Positions 8,505 to 15,643 of a stretch of DNA of 40,485 bases are shown piece after piece. The stretch lies in contig JADIMT010000030.1 of the NCBI GenBank assembly GCA_017694595.1, positions 1 to 40,485 on the forward strand, given 5' to 3'. Under the pieces are notes generated by a model. That model saw only the letters and a list, made by a program, of their open reading frames with translations, searched no databases and was not told the origin of the DNA. A program made the position numbers and the translations under genes. How positions within the stretch are numbered: the stretch's first letter is position 1; each line of letters begins with the position of its first letter. This DNA comes from Candidatus Ornithospirochaeta stercoripullorum. GTDB taxonomy: Bacteria > Spirochaetota > Spirochaetia > Sphaerochaetales > Sphaerochaetaceae.

Positions 8505-9128
8505 TCACTCAGCTGTTGGACTGTTCACGGACAATGTTATTTCGAAGACATAGTGCGAAAGTCTCTTCTCGCAGTATTCTGCAACCCAGCCAAAGTAGGA
8601 GAACAGATCCTGTACATCCCCCTTGAGAATGGTTGCATAATGTGAAGAGCTGTCATAAATACCAAGAGCTATGGATTTGTTGACTACATCCGCTATGTAT
8701 TGCATGTAGTTGCTGATTCCCATCGGATAAAGCGATATTTTCGAAGCAACAGGGAAATGGATATCTGCAATGTTGCCTTCGTTGAGCAGGGCATCATCAT
8801 CTGCAAGATGGCTTTCAGCATCTGTGTCTCCAGGACAGCCTTTCGACAGCGTGATTTCCATAGTGCTATGCACATCCTTCCTGTATGAGTAGACAAAGCA
8901 GGCTTTGAGCGCATCGAGTACATGGCATCTTTTGCCGCGGTAGATTGTCGAGAGGCGGTCTGTCTTGCTCCAGATTTTGGATGTGTCAACCTTGGAGATG
9001 GATGAGAGTATGATATCAATGAAATCATCCGACATAGGTGAAATGCTGAAGCGGCATCCTGTTATGTCCTTAGATGCCCCACAGCTTCCTGCACAGCAGG
9101 ATCCATAGCTAACATAATGTTTGTCCAT
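8505..9128 (-). CDS. ykoF: YkoF-like thiamine/HMP-binding protein
   Basis: This 207-aa protein without a signal peptide matches the YkoF family, which binds thiamine or its pyrimidine moiety and accompanies YkoEDC transporters. It contains two similar halves: GCRFSISPMSDDFIDIILSS...VHSTMEITLSKGCPGD, then FPVASKISLYPMGISNYMQY...HYATILKGD. A cysteine-rich N terminus (YGSCCAGSCGASKD) precedes the first half and is unusual. I chose ATG 9128 because AGGAGG lies 9 nt upstream; the longer frame to 9167 would translate through that site. It is the first gene after the TPP riboswitch. Confidence 0.87.
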   Translation of the reverse strand: MDKHYVSYGSCCAGSCGASKDITGCRFSISPMSDDFIDIILSSISKVDTSKIWSKTDRLSTIYRGKRCHVLDALKACFVYSYRKDVHSTMEITLSKGCPGDTDAESHLADDDALLNEGNIADIHFPVASKISLYPMGISNYMQYIADVVNKSIALGIYDSSSHYATILKGDVQDLFSYFGWVAEYCEKRLSHYVFEITLSVNSPTAE

Positions 9129-9181
9129 GAAAAATGAACCTCCTGATCTTGATACAAAGAGATTCATGTCGAGTTGTCTGC

Positions 9182-9262
9182 GATTGCTCCCTACGCTGGT
9201 ATTATCCAGATCAGGTTTTGGGTCAGGTCGTACCTTTCTCAGCTTTACAGCTCCCCAGAATC
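9182..9262 (-). ncRNA. TPP riboswitch (THI element)
   Basis: The minus strand carries the conserved TPP aptamer. The pyrimidine-sensor helix region reads GGGGAGC then GCTGAGA. The pyrophosphate-sensor arm reads ACCTGATCTGG, then ATAATACCAGCGTAGGGA, almost identical to the consensus. The outer P1 stem closes with GATT (9259-9262) and AATC (9182-9185). It sits in the leader of ykoFEDC, 54 nt before the ykoF start, and would turn the operon off when TPP is plentiful. No U-rich terminator follows, so control is probably translational. Confidence 0.96.
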
Positions 9263-9281
9263 ACTTTGATTATCCTGCCTG

Positions 9282-9311
9282 ACTGTAGCAAAAACCGTGA
9301 AGGCATGTCAA
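9282..9311 (-). promoter_or_regulatory. Promoter of the TPP-riboswitch/ykoFEDC operon
   Basis: The minus strand has -35 TTGACA (9306-9311), an 18-bp spacer and -10 TACAGT (9282-9287). The predicted start is roughly 15 nt upstream of the riboswitch P1 stem, the expected distance. Confidence 0.65.
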
Positions 9312-9362
9312 ACACAAATACATTCATCTCTGTCTTGGAAAAACCGCAAAGCCAAGACTGAG

Positions 9363-10412
9363 CTATCCAAGTATTGTTCTCTCGATCTCTCGCACTTGGT
9401 TTCTGTACAGATTTACGATGCCTGTGCCGTAATCAGCAATAAGCTGTATCATGTTGCGCTGCGCATCGCCTGAATCTTTGCCATTTAGCCTGTCTCCAGC
9501 ATCTCCGAGACCTGGGAGAATGTATCCATCCTCATTCAGAACAGGATCCATCCACAATGTGTAGACTTCAGCCTCCGGAATTGCCCTGACGATACGGAGA
9601 GCGCCTTTCAGTGCTGATATCACATTGATGAATTTGATGGATTTAGGCTTTATGCCATTGTCTTTCAGATACTTTACGATGGTGACGAGCGAGCCTCCTG
9701 TTGCATTCATCGGATCTGCAAAGATCAGATCTTTGCCGTCCAGTGCCTCCAGAGAAAAGAATGATTTGTCAAGACTGAGGGCATAGATCATGTTATTCTC
9801 TTTCTTTGATTCGTCCCGCTTGATCCTGAATAGCGCGAATGGTGTAATGAATCCATCTGAAGAATAGTCCTCGATTTCCTTTGAGATTATCATTGATGGC
9901 AGAAGCGCACCTCTGAGCATTACGCACATGACAGAGTTGCTTACAGCTTTGTCGATATCTGGAAGCATATGGATAGCATAGTTCCTGACAGGATTTGTGA
10001 CAGGAGTAATCTGTATATGAGCTCTCTTTGTCGGTATATATGGATCGGAAAAGCATCTTGCGAACAGAAGCTCATAAGCGCGCTGTGTATAGTACAGAAA
10101 CTCTTCATGCTCCGTTGCAGGATTTCTGAGCTTCGCAATTATTCTCGAAGCCGCTCCATGCTGCTGATTCGGGGTCTCAAAAGAGTATACATGGATCCGT
10201 GGCTCTTCTGAGCAGATTTCCTCCAGCTTGTGACCTATTGCTGCAGCAGATTCCGAAAGCTTTTCCTCTGCATTATCAGTGCCTCTCTCAAGCTCATTGC
10301 AGTATCCAAGGTACTTCCTGTACATTGCGGCTATGTCGTCAATTGCCTTCTGGTCATCCGTGGAAAGATAACCATCGAGATCGGAAGCATGTAAAATAAT
10401 TTTGTCAGACAT
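9363..10412 (-). CDS. Uracil phosphoribosyltransferase-family protein with N-terminal extension
   Basis: This 349-aa cytoplasmic protein ends in a uracil phosphoribosyltransferase core. The PRPP loop is FADPMNATGGSL, followed by a family-typical helix. The uracil-binding C-terminal region reads NEDGYILPGLGDAGDRLNG. Usual Upp is about 208 aa; here residues 1 to about 105 are extra, and the early core is divergent (VMLRGALLPSMI in place of the usual LRAGLP loop). The start at 10412 has GGAGG 4 nt upstream. It may salvage uracil to UMP, in keeping with the nucleobase and nucleoside transporters nearby. The extension and altered loop leave a different or regulatory role possible. Confidence 0.8.
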   Translation of the reverse strand: MSDKIILHASDLDGYLSTDDQKAIDDIAAMYRKYLGYCNELERGTDNAEEKLSESAAAIGHKLEEICSEEPRIHVYSFETPNQQHGAASRIIAKLRNPATEHEEFLYYTQRAYELLFARCFSDPYIPTKRAHIQITPVTNPVRNYAIHMLPDIDKAVSNSVMCVMLRGALLPSMIISKEIEDYSSDGFITPFALFRIKRDESKKENNMIYALSLDKSFFSLEALDGKDLIFADPMNATGGSLVTIVKYLKDNGIKPKSIKFINVISALKGALRIVRAIPEAEVYTLWMDPVLNEDGYILPGLGDAGDRLNGKDSGDAQRNMIQLIADYGTGIVNLYRNQVREIERTILG

Positions 10413-10537
10413 ATTTCCTCCACATTGGATGTTAGACCAGAGAAGCGATGGAAGCAATGGAAATCCATCATTCATGGAGCTTGATAGTAAAACACAATCT
10501 GTTTCATACAAGCCTGTTTGGAGTTATCATCAGGATT

Positions 10538-11383
10538 ATGGAAGATAACCTAGAGGCTGTTCTGAATACTCCGCTGCAGACTGTCGTGCTTGTTGTGATC
10601 ACGCTGGCGTTTGGGCTTTTGGCTATTAAGCTCTTTCTCTTGCTTGTAAAGCGGTTCCTTCTTCTCTCTTCTCTTGATAACGCGATAGTTCGATTCGTTA
10701 CGACTGCGATACGCGTATTGCTCTGGATTGCATTGGCCCTCTATTGCATGCGTCTGCTGAATATCCCTTTAGGCTCAATGATTGCATTGCTCTCTGCTCT
10801 AGGTGTCGCTATAGGCTTAGCGATACAGGATAGCATTGCTAATGTCGCCAATGGCCTTGTCATGATAATCACACGCCCATTCAAGGTTGGAGACTATGTC
10901 AGGATAGGTGATGATGAGGGCACAATCGAAGAGCTGAGACTGATGAACACGGTACTGTCTACAACGGAGAACAAGAAACTCATACTTCCTAACAAGACAG
11001 TGTTCACATCCAGAATCGTCAACTACAACACGAATCCTCTTCGCCGTCTTGAGTTCATATTCTCAATCGATTATTCCACAGATCTCGATAAAGCAATCGC
11101 TGTGACAGAGACAGCATGCCGTTCATGCCCGACTGTCCTGTCATCTCCAGCTCCAAGAGTTGAGCTAAACAAGGCAGCCTCTTCCTCTCTTGATCTTCTT
11201 GTCTGGGTCTGGTGTTCCTCTTCAGATTACTGGAACACGTACTTCAGCGTTGAGCGCGCAGTCTACGATGCGTACAAAGAAGCCAAGATCGAGATTCCTT
11301 TCAACCAGATTGCTGTGAGCATGCGAAAAGATTCTGCTCCGCGGAGAAGCCGCACAGTGAAGACAGGAGGGGAGGCGAAATGA
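10538..11383 (+). CDS. Small-conductance mechanosensitive channel (MscS family)
   Basis: This 281-aa inner-membrane protein has about three N-terminal helices. The third is the glycine/alanine-rich pore helix (IALLSALGVAIGLAIQDSIANV) and leads into the MscS beta domain (PFKVGDYVRIGDDEGTIEEL; NKKLILPNKTVFTSRIVNY). A C-terminal alpha/beta domain follows. It opens under hypo-osmotic shock to release solutes. ATG 10538 has a modest AGG upstream and avoids an unlikely 30-residue lead in the longer frame. Its stop overlaps the start of the next gene by 4 bp (ATGA), so the two are translationally coupled. Confidence 0.9.
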   Translation: MEDNLEAVLNTPLQTVVLVVITLAFGLLAIKLFLLLVKRFLLLSSLDNAIVRFVTTAIRVLLWIALALYCMRLLNIPLGSMIALLSALGVAIGLAIQDSIANVANGLVMIITRPFKVGDYVRIGDDEGTIEELRLMNTVLSTTENKKLILPNKTVFTSRIVNYNTNPLRRLEFIFSIDYSTDLDKAIAVTETACRSCPTVLSSPAPRVELNKAASSSLDLLVWVWCSSSDYWNTYFSVERAVYDAYKEAKIEIPFNQIAVSMRKDSAPRRSRTVKTGGEAK

Positions 11384-11832
11384 ATAGTTTGGAAGCAATC
11401 CTCTCATCTGCGCTTATTATCTGGGAATATGTGAAGGAAGATGTCTATCTCTGGCTTTCCCTGATAGCGATACTCATCTTTCTTCTGATAGTTTTCCGCT
11501 GCTATCGCAAGACAATCTCGATTGCGGAGGACAAATTGAAACGGATGGAGCAAACCCTGAAGCGTCTGACGCTTTCAAAAAAAGTCCCTTCCAGGAAGAG
11601 AATCAGGAAGATGCACTCATCATTTGTCAGGATAGAACGTCTGATACAAGCTTCGCTCTATGACAAACCCTCAGATGCGCTTTTCTCTGAAGCTTTGCGC
11701 CTTGTATCATCAGCCGATCGTGCGATCAACGCGCTCACTATCGAGAGATTGCAGCAGAACTCGCAAGCCGCTCACCGAGTTCTGAAGAATGCTTACTCTC
11801 TTATCATCAAAGCTGCAGACTCATTGGCCTAA
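11380..11832 (+). CDS. Small single-span membrane protein coupled to MscS, unknown function
   Basis: This 150-aa protein has one strong membrane segment at about residues 23-41 (LWLSLIAILIFLLIVFRCY). A basic, helical cytoplasmic region follows (DKLKRMEQTLKRL...SRKRIRKMHSSFVRIERLIQ) and is probably a coiled coil or helical bundle to the C terminus. I recognise no family. The ATGA overlap with the MscS gene implies co-expression and possibly a channel-associated role. Its stop lies directly against the stop of the convergent epimerase fragment. Confidence 0.75.
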   Translation: MNSLEAILSSALIIWEYVKEDVYLWLSLIAILIFLLIVFRCYRKTISIAEDKLKRMEQTLKRLTLSKKVPSRKRIRKMHSSFVRIERLIQASLYDKPSDALFSEALRLVSSADRAINALTIERLQQNSQAAHRVLKNAYSLIIKAADSLA

Positions 11833-11833
11833 G

Positions 11834-12451
11834 TCATTCGAGAGTGAACTCGATATGCCTGTGAGCTTCTTCAGTGACCGTCCGCCTGCTGTTTATAGGT
11901 ATTTCCTGAAACTCTATAGCAACAAATGATGATTCAGGAAATAGATATCCTCCTGAATATATTACAACGGCATCCGTATCTGCTTGTCCGGTAAGCTTCA
12001 TGTCACTAGTGCTGAGAACGACGTTTCTGCTTCCCGTTAGGATGAACGCATTGTTGAGACCATGTGAGAAGGAAAGAAGAGGACTATCGATTGCTTTTCC
12101 CAACTTCTTGGGAGTGCGGAAGTCGAAGATCGTGTCATCTACAGGAATTATCTCTCTCGCTGTATGGTCAGGATTGTTTATCACACAGCTTTCTGCATCG
12201 ATGGAAAGAAGATGGTTCTTCACAGTCTCTTCTCCCGAAAGATTGAAATAGAGATGACTTGTCATATCAGCAATGACGGGGTGAGCAGAAAACATGGAGA
12301 AATCAATCTCGAACTTATTGCCGTTCAAACTGAAGGAGGTAATGTACTCGCGTTCTGAAGGTATTCTGTCTTCTCTAGCTTTTCTTTCTATCCGATATTC
12401 CACTTCAGTCTCGCTTTGTTTTGTCTTTTCAAAGATGGCAGTATAAAACAT
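11834..12451 (-). pseudogene. Aldose 1-epimerase (galactose mutarotase) C-terminal fragment
   Basis: The 205-residue frame matches the second half of aldose 1-epimerase. SHLYFNLSG (residues 65-73) carries the proton-donor His of HPYFNL, VDDTIFDFRTPKKLG is the conserved middle, and FVAIEFQEIPIN carries the catalytic Glu region. Full enzymes are about 340 aa; the N-terminal half with the first catalytic His is missing. The ATG at 12451 lacks a ribosome binding site. The frame extends about a dozen codons further upstream (EEYNPLKLLT) before a TGA, so the true 5' part has been lost. I call it a decayed gene, though a short divergent protein cannot be excluded. Confidence 0.65.
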
Positions 12452-12755
12452 TGTCAGCAGCTTGAGTGGATTGTATTCTTCAGCTCAATGGAGGAGAAGA
12501 TGAGTTCGTCTTTTGCAAGGATTTATAGTGAGAAAACAATTATACCGACATATCCTGTAGAAAAGCCAAACAAGAACCCCACGTTCCTGTAGCTTCATAT
12601 AGTAATTTTATGCCATATAACATCTATTTGCATGCAAAAGATTGAAGCATTCTCGCGTTTTGTCATATTTTATGTTCTATTGTCCAGTTTAGAAATCCAA
12701 TAGTATGGGCTTATGATTTGTTTCACTGTATGATTAAGTATGGGAAAGGGAAAGG
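12452..12755. other. Intergenic region between epimerase fragment and LysE exporter
   Basis: The left third may be decayed coding sequence. The minus strand contains a frame reading DELIFSSIELKNTIHSSC before a stop, just upstream of the epimerase fragment. The rest is AT-rich and should hold the exporter promoter, but no convincing -35/-10 pair stands out. No RNA gene or repeat was seen. Confidence 0.35.
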
Positions 12756-13355
12756 ATGTTGTATTTTCTCCAGGGGCTTACTATGGGATTTGCTTATGTA
12801 GCTCCGATTGGCATGCAGAATATATTCGTGATCAGCTCAGCATCTTCTGATAAGCTGCCAAGGGCTTTGCTTACTGCTCTGATTGTCATATTCTTCGACG
12901 TTTCGCTTGCGCTTGCATGCTTTTTCGGAATCGGAGCTGTCATAGAACGCTATAGTCTGATGAAGCTTCTCATCACGATAGCTGGCAGCATTGTAGTGAT
13001 GGTGATTGGTGTTCGTCTTATCTTATCGAAACCTGTTAATATTGAGAAATCTGAAGTTCCATGTTCTATACCTTCAACTATAGCTTCAGCATGTATTGTG
13101 ACATGGTTTAATCCTCAGGCAATAATCGATGGCTCCATGATGCTTGGAGCTTTCCATGCTTCTCTTGGTGCTTCAGATGCGCTTCCTTTCATAACAGGTG
13201 TTGCTCTTGCATCATGCTTGTGGTTCTCAACTCTTTCTGTTGCAGTCTCGCTTTTCAGCCATCTTTTCACTGTACGTGTACTTAGATGGTTGAACATCAT
13301 ATGTGGCAGCATCCTTGTGCTCTATGCGCTGAAGCTTTTTACCAGCATATTTTGA
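12756..13355 (+). CDS. LysE/ArgO-family amino acid exporter
   Basis: This 199-aa inner-membrane protein has about six hydrophobic segments. It starts MLYFLQGLTMGFAYVAPIGM followed by QNIFVISSA, the LysE/ArgO signature (GxxxGxxxxxPxGxQNxFV). The later VTWFNPQAIIDGSMMLGA matches the conserved WLNPHxxxD region of LysE/ArgO. The family exports lysine, arginine or related amino acids by proton exchange. AAAGGG lies 5 nt before the ATG. The end overlaps by about 17 bp the decayed tail of the convergent kptA. Confidence 0.87.
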   Translation: MLYFLQGLTMGFAYVAPIGMQNIFVISSASSDKLPRALLTALIVIFFDVSLALACFFGIGAVIERYSLMKLLITIAGSIVVMVIGVRLILSKPVNIEKSEVPCSIPSTIASACIVTWFNPQAIIDGSMMLGAFHASLGASDALPFITGVALASCLWFSTLSVAVSLFSHLFTVRVLRWLNIICGSILVLYALKLFTSIF

Positions 13356-13904
13356 GCTGATCAACTATAGAGATGTATTTTGCGGGTATAGGATCTGAAA
13401 GCCATATATCTTCATTTCCAAGGAAGAATGCTATTCCATCTTCATAAGCTTTCTTTGCGTTTATCCGCAAGAGAGGAGGATAGGTTCACGTCTTCTGCCG
13501 TTTATCAGCGCAGTTTCCTTTGTTGATGCAAGATGTACATGCTGTCGGTTCATGGGTTTCAGGCCATCTTTCAGGATAAGGGGAAGCGCTTTGTGAGTAG
13601 TTGCATGATATAGAACAGTGGGAGGCTCAGCTGACTCTTTCTTGATTTCCTTCTCTATACTATGCCCGTAATATGCTCTGATTCTTCCGTTCTCGATAGC
13701 AAAGCGCTTTTTCCCTGGCATGGACATGACTGCCTCGACATCTTTCACAGTACATTTGTATTTGCTCTTTTCATTAAACCCACTGATAAGCTTTTCGACA
13801 GCCACAGAGCCATCATCAGCAAGTTCCAGCCCGAATTGTTTTGGATTATGCCGAAGCGCATATGATATGAGTTTTGAGAAATGTATTAGCTGTTCGTCCG
13901 TCAT
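13339..13904 (-). pseudogene. kptA: RNA 2'-phosphotransferase (Tpt1/KptA), frameshifted
   Basis: The frame starts at ATG 13904 (AAGGAAAT upstream). It runs through the KptA landmarks FSKLISYALRHNP, VLYHATTHKALPLILKDGL and HVHLASTKETA, then stops at 13461 after PILLSCG. The missing C terminus is intact in another frame directly downstream (INAKKAYEDGIAFFLGNED, WLSDPIPAKYISIVDQLK), ending with TAA at 13339-13341. Together the two frames give about 188 residues, the family size. One indel near 13465-13475 therefore splits the gene. KptA removes a 2'-phosphate from RNA using NAD+, an accessory function in bacteria. A sequencing error is the alternative. Confidence 0.8.
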
Positions 13905-14035
13905 ATTTCCTTTTCCTGATTTAGTATTAATATAATGTAAGTACGGCACAACATTGATACTTTTGATATTTTATTTTTTCGATCGCCCATTTGCAGATGT
14001 TGCTCAAAGATGCTAGCATTGAAACACAAGGAGAT

Positions 14036-14056
14036 ATGCCGATGTTGATGTTCTGA
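14036..14056 (+). CDS. Possible leader peptide MPMLMF upstream of ABC-F gene
   Basis: A six-codon frame, ATG CCG ATG TTG ATG TTC TGA, follows AAGGAG (spacing 2 to the first ATG, 8 to the second). It lies 33 bp before the ABC-F start. Antibiotic-responsive ABC-F genes often have such translated leaders. The match is short and could be chance. Confidence 0.3.
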   Translation: MPMLMF

Positions 14057-14088
14057 TTTATCCAAAGCGCTTTTCATAAGGAGTCAGA

Positions 14089-15609
14089 ATGTCCGAGTAT
14101 ATAGATATCAGAGGGTTGTCATTTTCTTATCCCTCTTCATCCATAACATTATTTGAGAACCTTTCTCTCTCTTTCTCAGAGGGCTGGACTGTCATTTCAG
14201 GTGCAAATGGAGCGGGAAAGACGACGCTTGTGAAGATCATCTTGCATTTGCTTCTCCCTGATGCAGGCACTGTCTCAGTAAGAGGTGAGATAGCTTTCTG
14301 CCCGCAGGTATTCACTTCTCTCTCCGATGATGATTGGTTCACCATCTATGATGGAAGCGCTGAAATGGGAAAGCTGAAATCGAGGTTGGCACTGAGCGAT
14401 GAGATGATTGAGAATGTTGAAGTGCTTTCTGGCGGAGAGAAGAAAAGGCTGCAGCTTCTGGCTTCACTCTCGAAGCGTCCTGATATCCTAATTCTTGATG
14501 AACCGACAAACCATCTCGACAACGAGAGCCGTTCGATGATCTGCTCTGTCTTGCGTGATTTCGAAGGCTGTGGCGTTGTTATCACACACGACAGGACAGC
14601 TGCTGCGCTTCTCTCTGAACGTACGTTGCTCTTTGAGCATATCGTACCGGCTCCTGTACGTGTGCATGACATACCTCTGACTCTGGAGAATGCAGCTAAA
14701 GAGCTGGAGAGAAGGAAGAAGGATGGACGCAATGCCTACGACGCGCTTGAGAGTGCATCTTCATCTCTTTCATCGGTGGCAGCGCGTTTGGGAACGCAGT
14801 CTTCAAGCATGCAGAAAAAGCTGTCGAAGGCTGGACTTGATATCCACGATCATAGCGGCAAAGCTAAGATAGACGGAGCAAGGCTTACCGGAAAGGACAG
14901 ATCCCTCGATGATCAGAGGAGAAGAATACTTTCAAGAGAGCAGCAGATTGAAAGCAAGCTTGATGCGATGGAGAAGCCTCTCTTGAGAAAAGAAGGATTG
15001 TCGTTCTCTTCAGGTGGCTACATTCCAAAACTCAGCTTCGGTCCCGCGGGGCTTTTTGCTGGTACATACAAGCTGAGCGTTCCATCACTGGTTATCGAGC
15101 CTGGCATGCATGTAGCGGTAAAAGGAAGAAACGGGAGCGGTAAGACTGTGCTTGTCAAAGCAATTGTAGAGAAGTTTATAGCTGATGGTCGCTCTGGGAA
15201 TCTTCTCTATATCCCTCAGGAATATTCAGAAGAGGAAGTCCAGCGTATCAGGAAACGTGTGGATGCACTTAGCGATGAGGAGAGGGGAATGGTCCTTTCA
15301 GATATCTACCGCTTGGGTTCTGAGCCTTCATTCCTTCTTGATGAGAGTTCCGCGCCCAGTCCTGGAGAGCTGAAGAAGCTCGATTTCGTTCTATCCCGGA
15401 GAGAGGGTAGGAATATCATAATAATGGATGAGCCGACCAATCATCTTGATATTGTTTCTTTGCGCATATTTGAGTCGATGCTGAAGAAAGAGGATACCTC
15501 CTTTTCACTTCTCTTAGTCAGCCATGATGAGCTTTTTACAAGTGCAACATGCTCAAAGAGCTGGCATCTTGAAAGAGAGGGGCAAGAAGGTATCGTGAAG
15601 ATATATTGA
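14089..15609 (+). CDS. ABC-F family ATPase (ribosome-acting, possible antibiotic protection)
   Basis: This 506-aa protein has two ABC domains and no membrane segments. Domain 1 has GANGAGKT (38-45), LSGGEKKRL (113-121) and ILILDEPTNHLD (133-144). Domain 2 has GRNGSGKT (346-353) and IIIMDEPTNHLD (443-454). DEPTNHLD in both Walker B motifs is the ABC-F hallmark. Domain 2's signature is degenerate (SPGELKK, 424-430), as in several resistance ABC-Fs. The charged linker (about 195-300) is the P-site tRNA interaction motif that reaches into the ribosome. There is a good AAGGAG before the start. It may act in translation rescue or in protection against macrolide/lincosamide/pleuromutilin-type drugs; which one cannot be read from sequence. 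Confidence 0.85.
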   Translation: MSEYIDIRGLSFSYPSSSITLFENLSLSFSEGWTVISGANGAGKTTLVKIILHLLLPDAGTVSVRGEIAFCPQVFTSLSDDDWFTIYDGSAEMGKLKSRLALSDEMIENVEVLSGGEKKRLQLLASLSKRPDILILDEPTNHLDNESRSMICSVLRDFEGCGVVITHDRTAAALLSERTLLFEHIVPAPVRVHDIPLTLENAAKELERRKKDGRNAYDALESASSSLSSVAARLGTQSSSMQKKLSKAGLDIHDHSGKAKIDGARLTGKDRSLDDQRRRILSREQQIESKLDAMEKPLLRKEGLSFSSGGYIPKLSFGPAGLFAGTYKLSVPSLVIEPGMHVAVKGRNGSGKTVLVKAIVEKFIADGRSGNLLYIPQEYSEEEVQRIRKRVDALSDEERGMVLSDIYRLGSEPSFLLDESSAPSPGELKKLDFVLSRREGRNIIIMDEPTNHLDIVSLRIFESMLKKEDTSFSLLLVSHDELFTSATCSKSWHLEREGQEGIVKIY

Positions 15610-15643
15610 GCTATTACAATCTGACACTGGAATAGCTTTGATG

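Noticed and set aside
9129-9167. Upstream start for the YkoF-like protein at 9167
   Set aside because: It would place the strong AGGAGG inside the coding frame; the ATG at 9128 is correctly spaced from it.
15609-15637. AGCTATT/AATAGCT inverted repeat between the ABC-F and lyase genes as a bidirectional terminator
   Set aside because: The stem is short and AT-rich with a 15-nt loop and no T-run; stability is too low to call.
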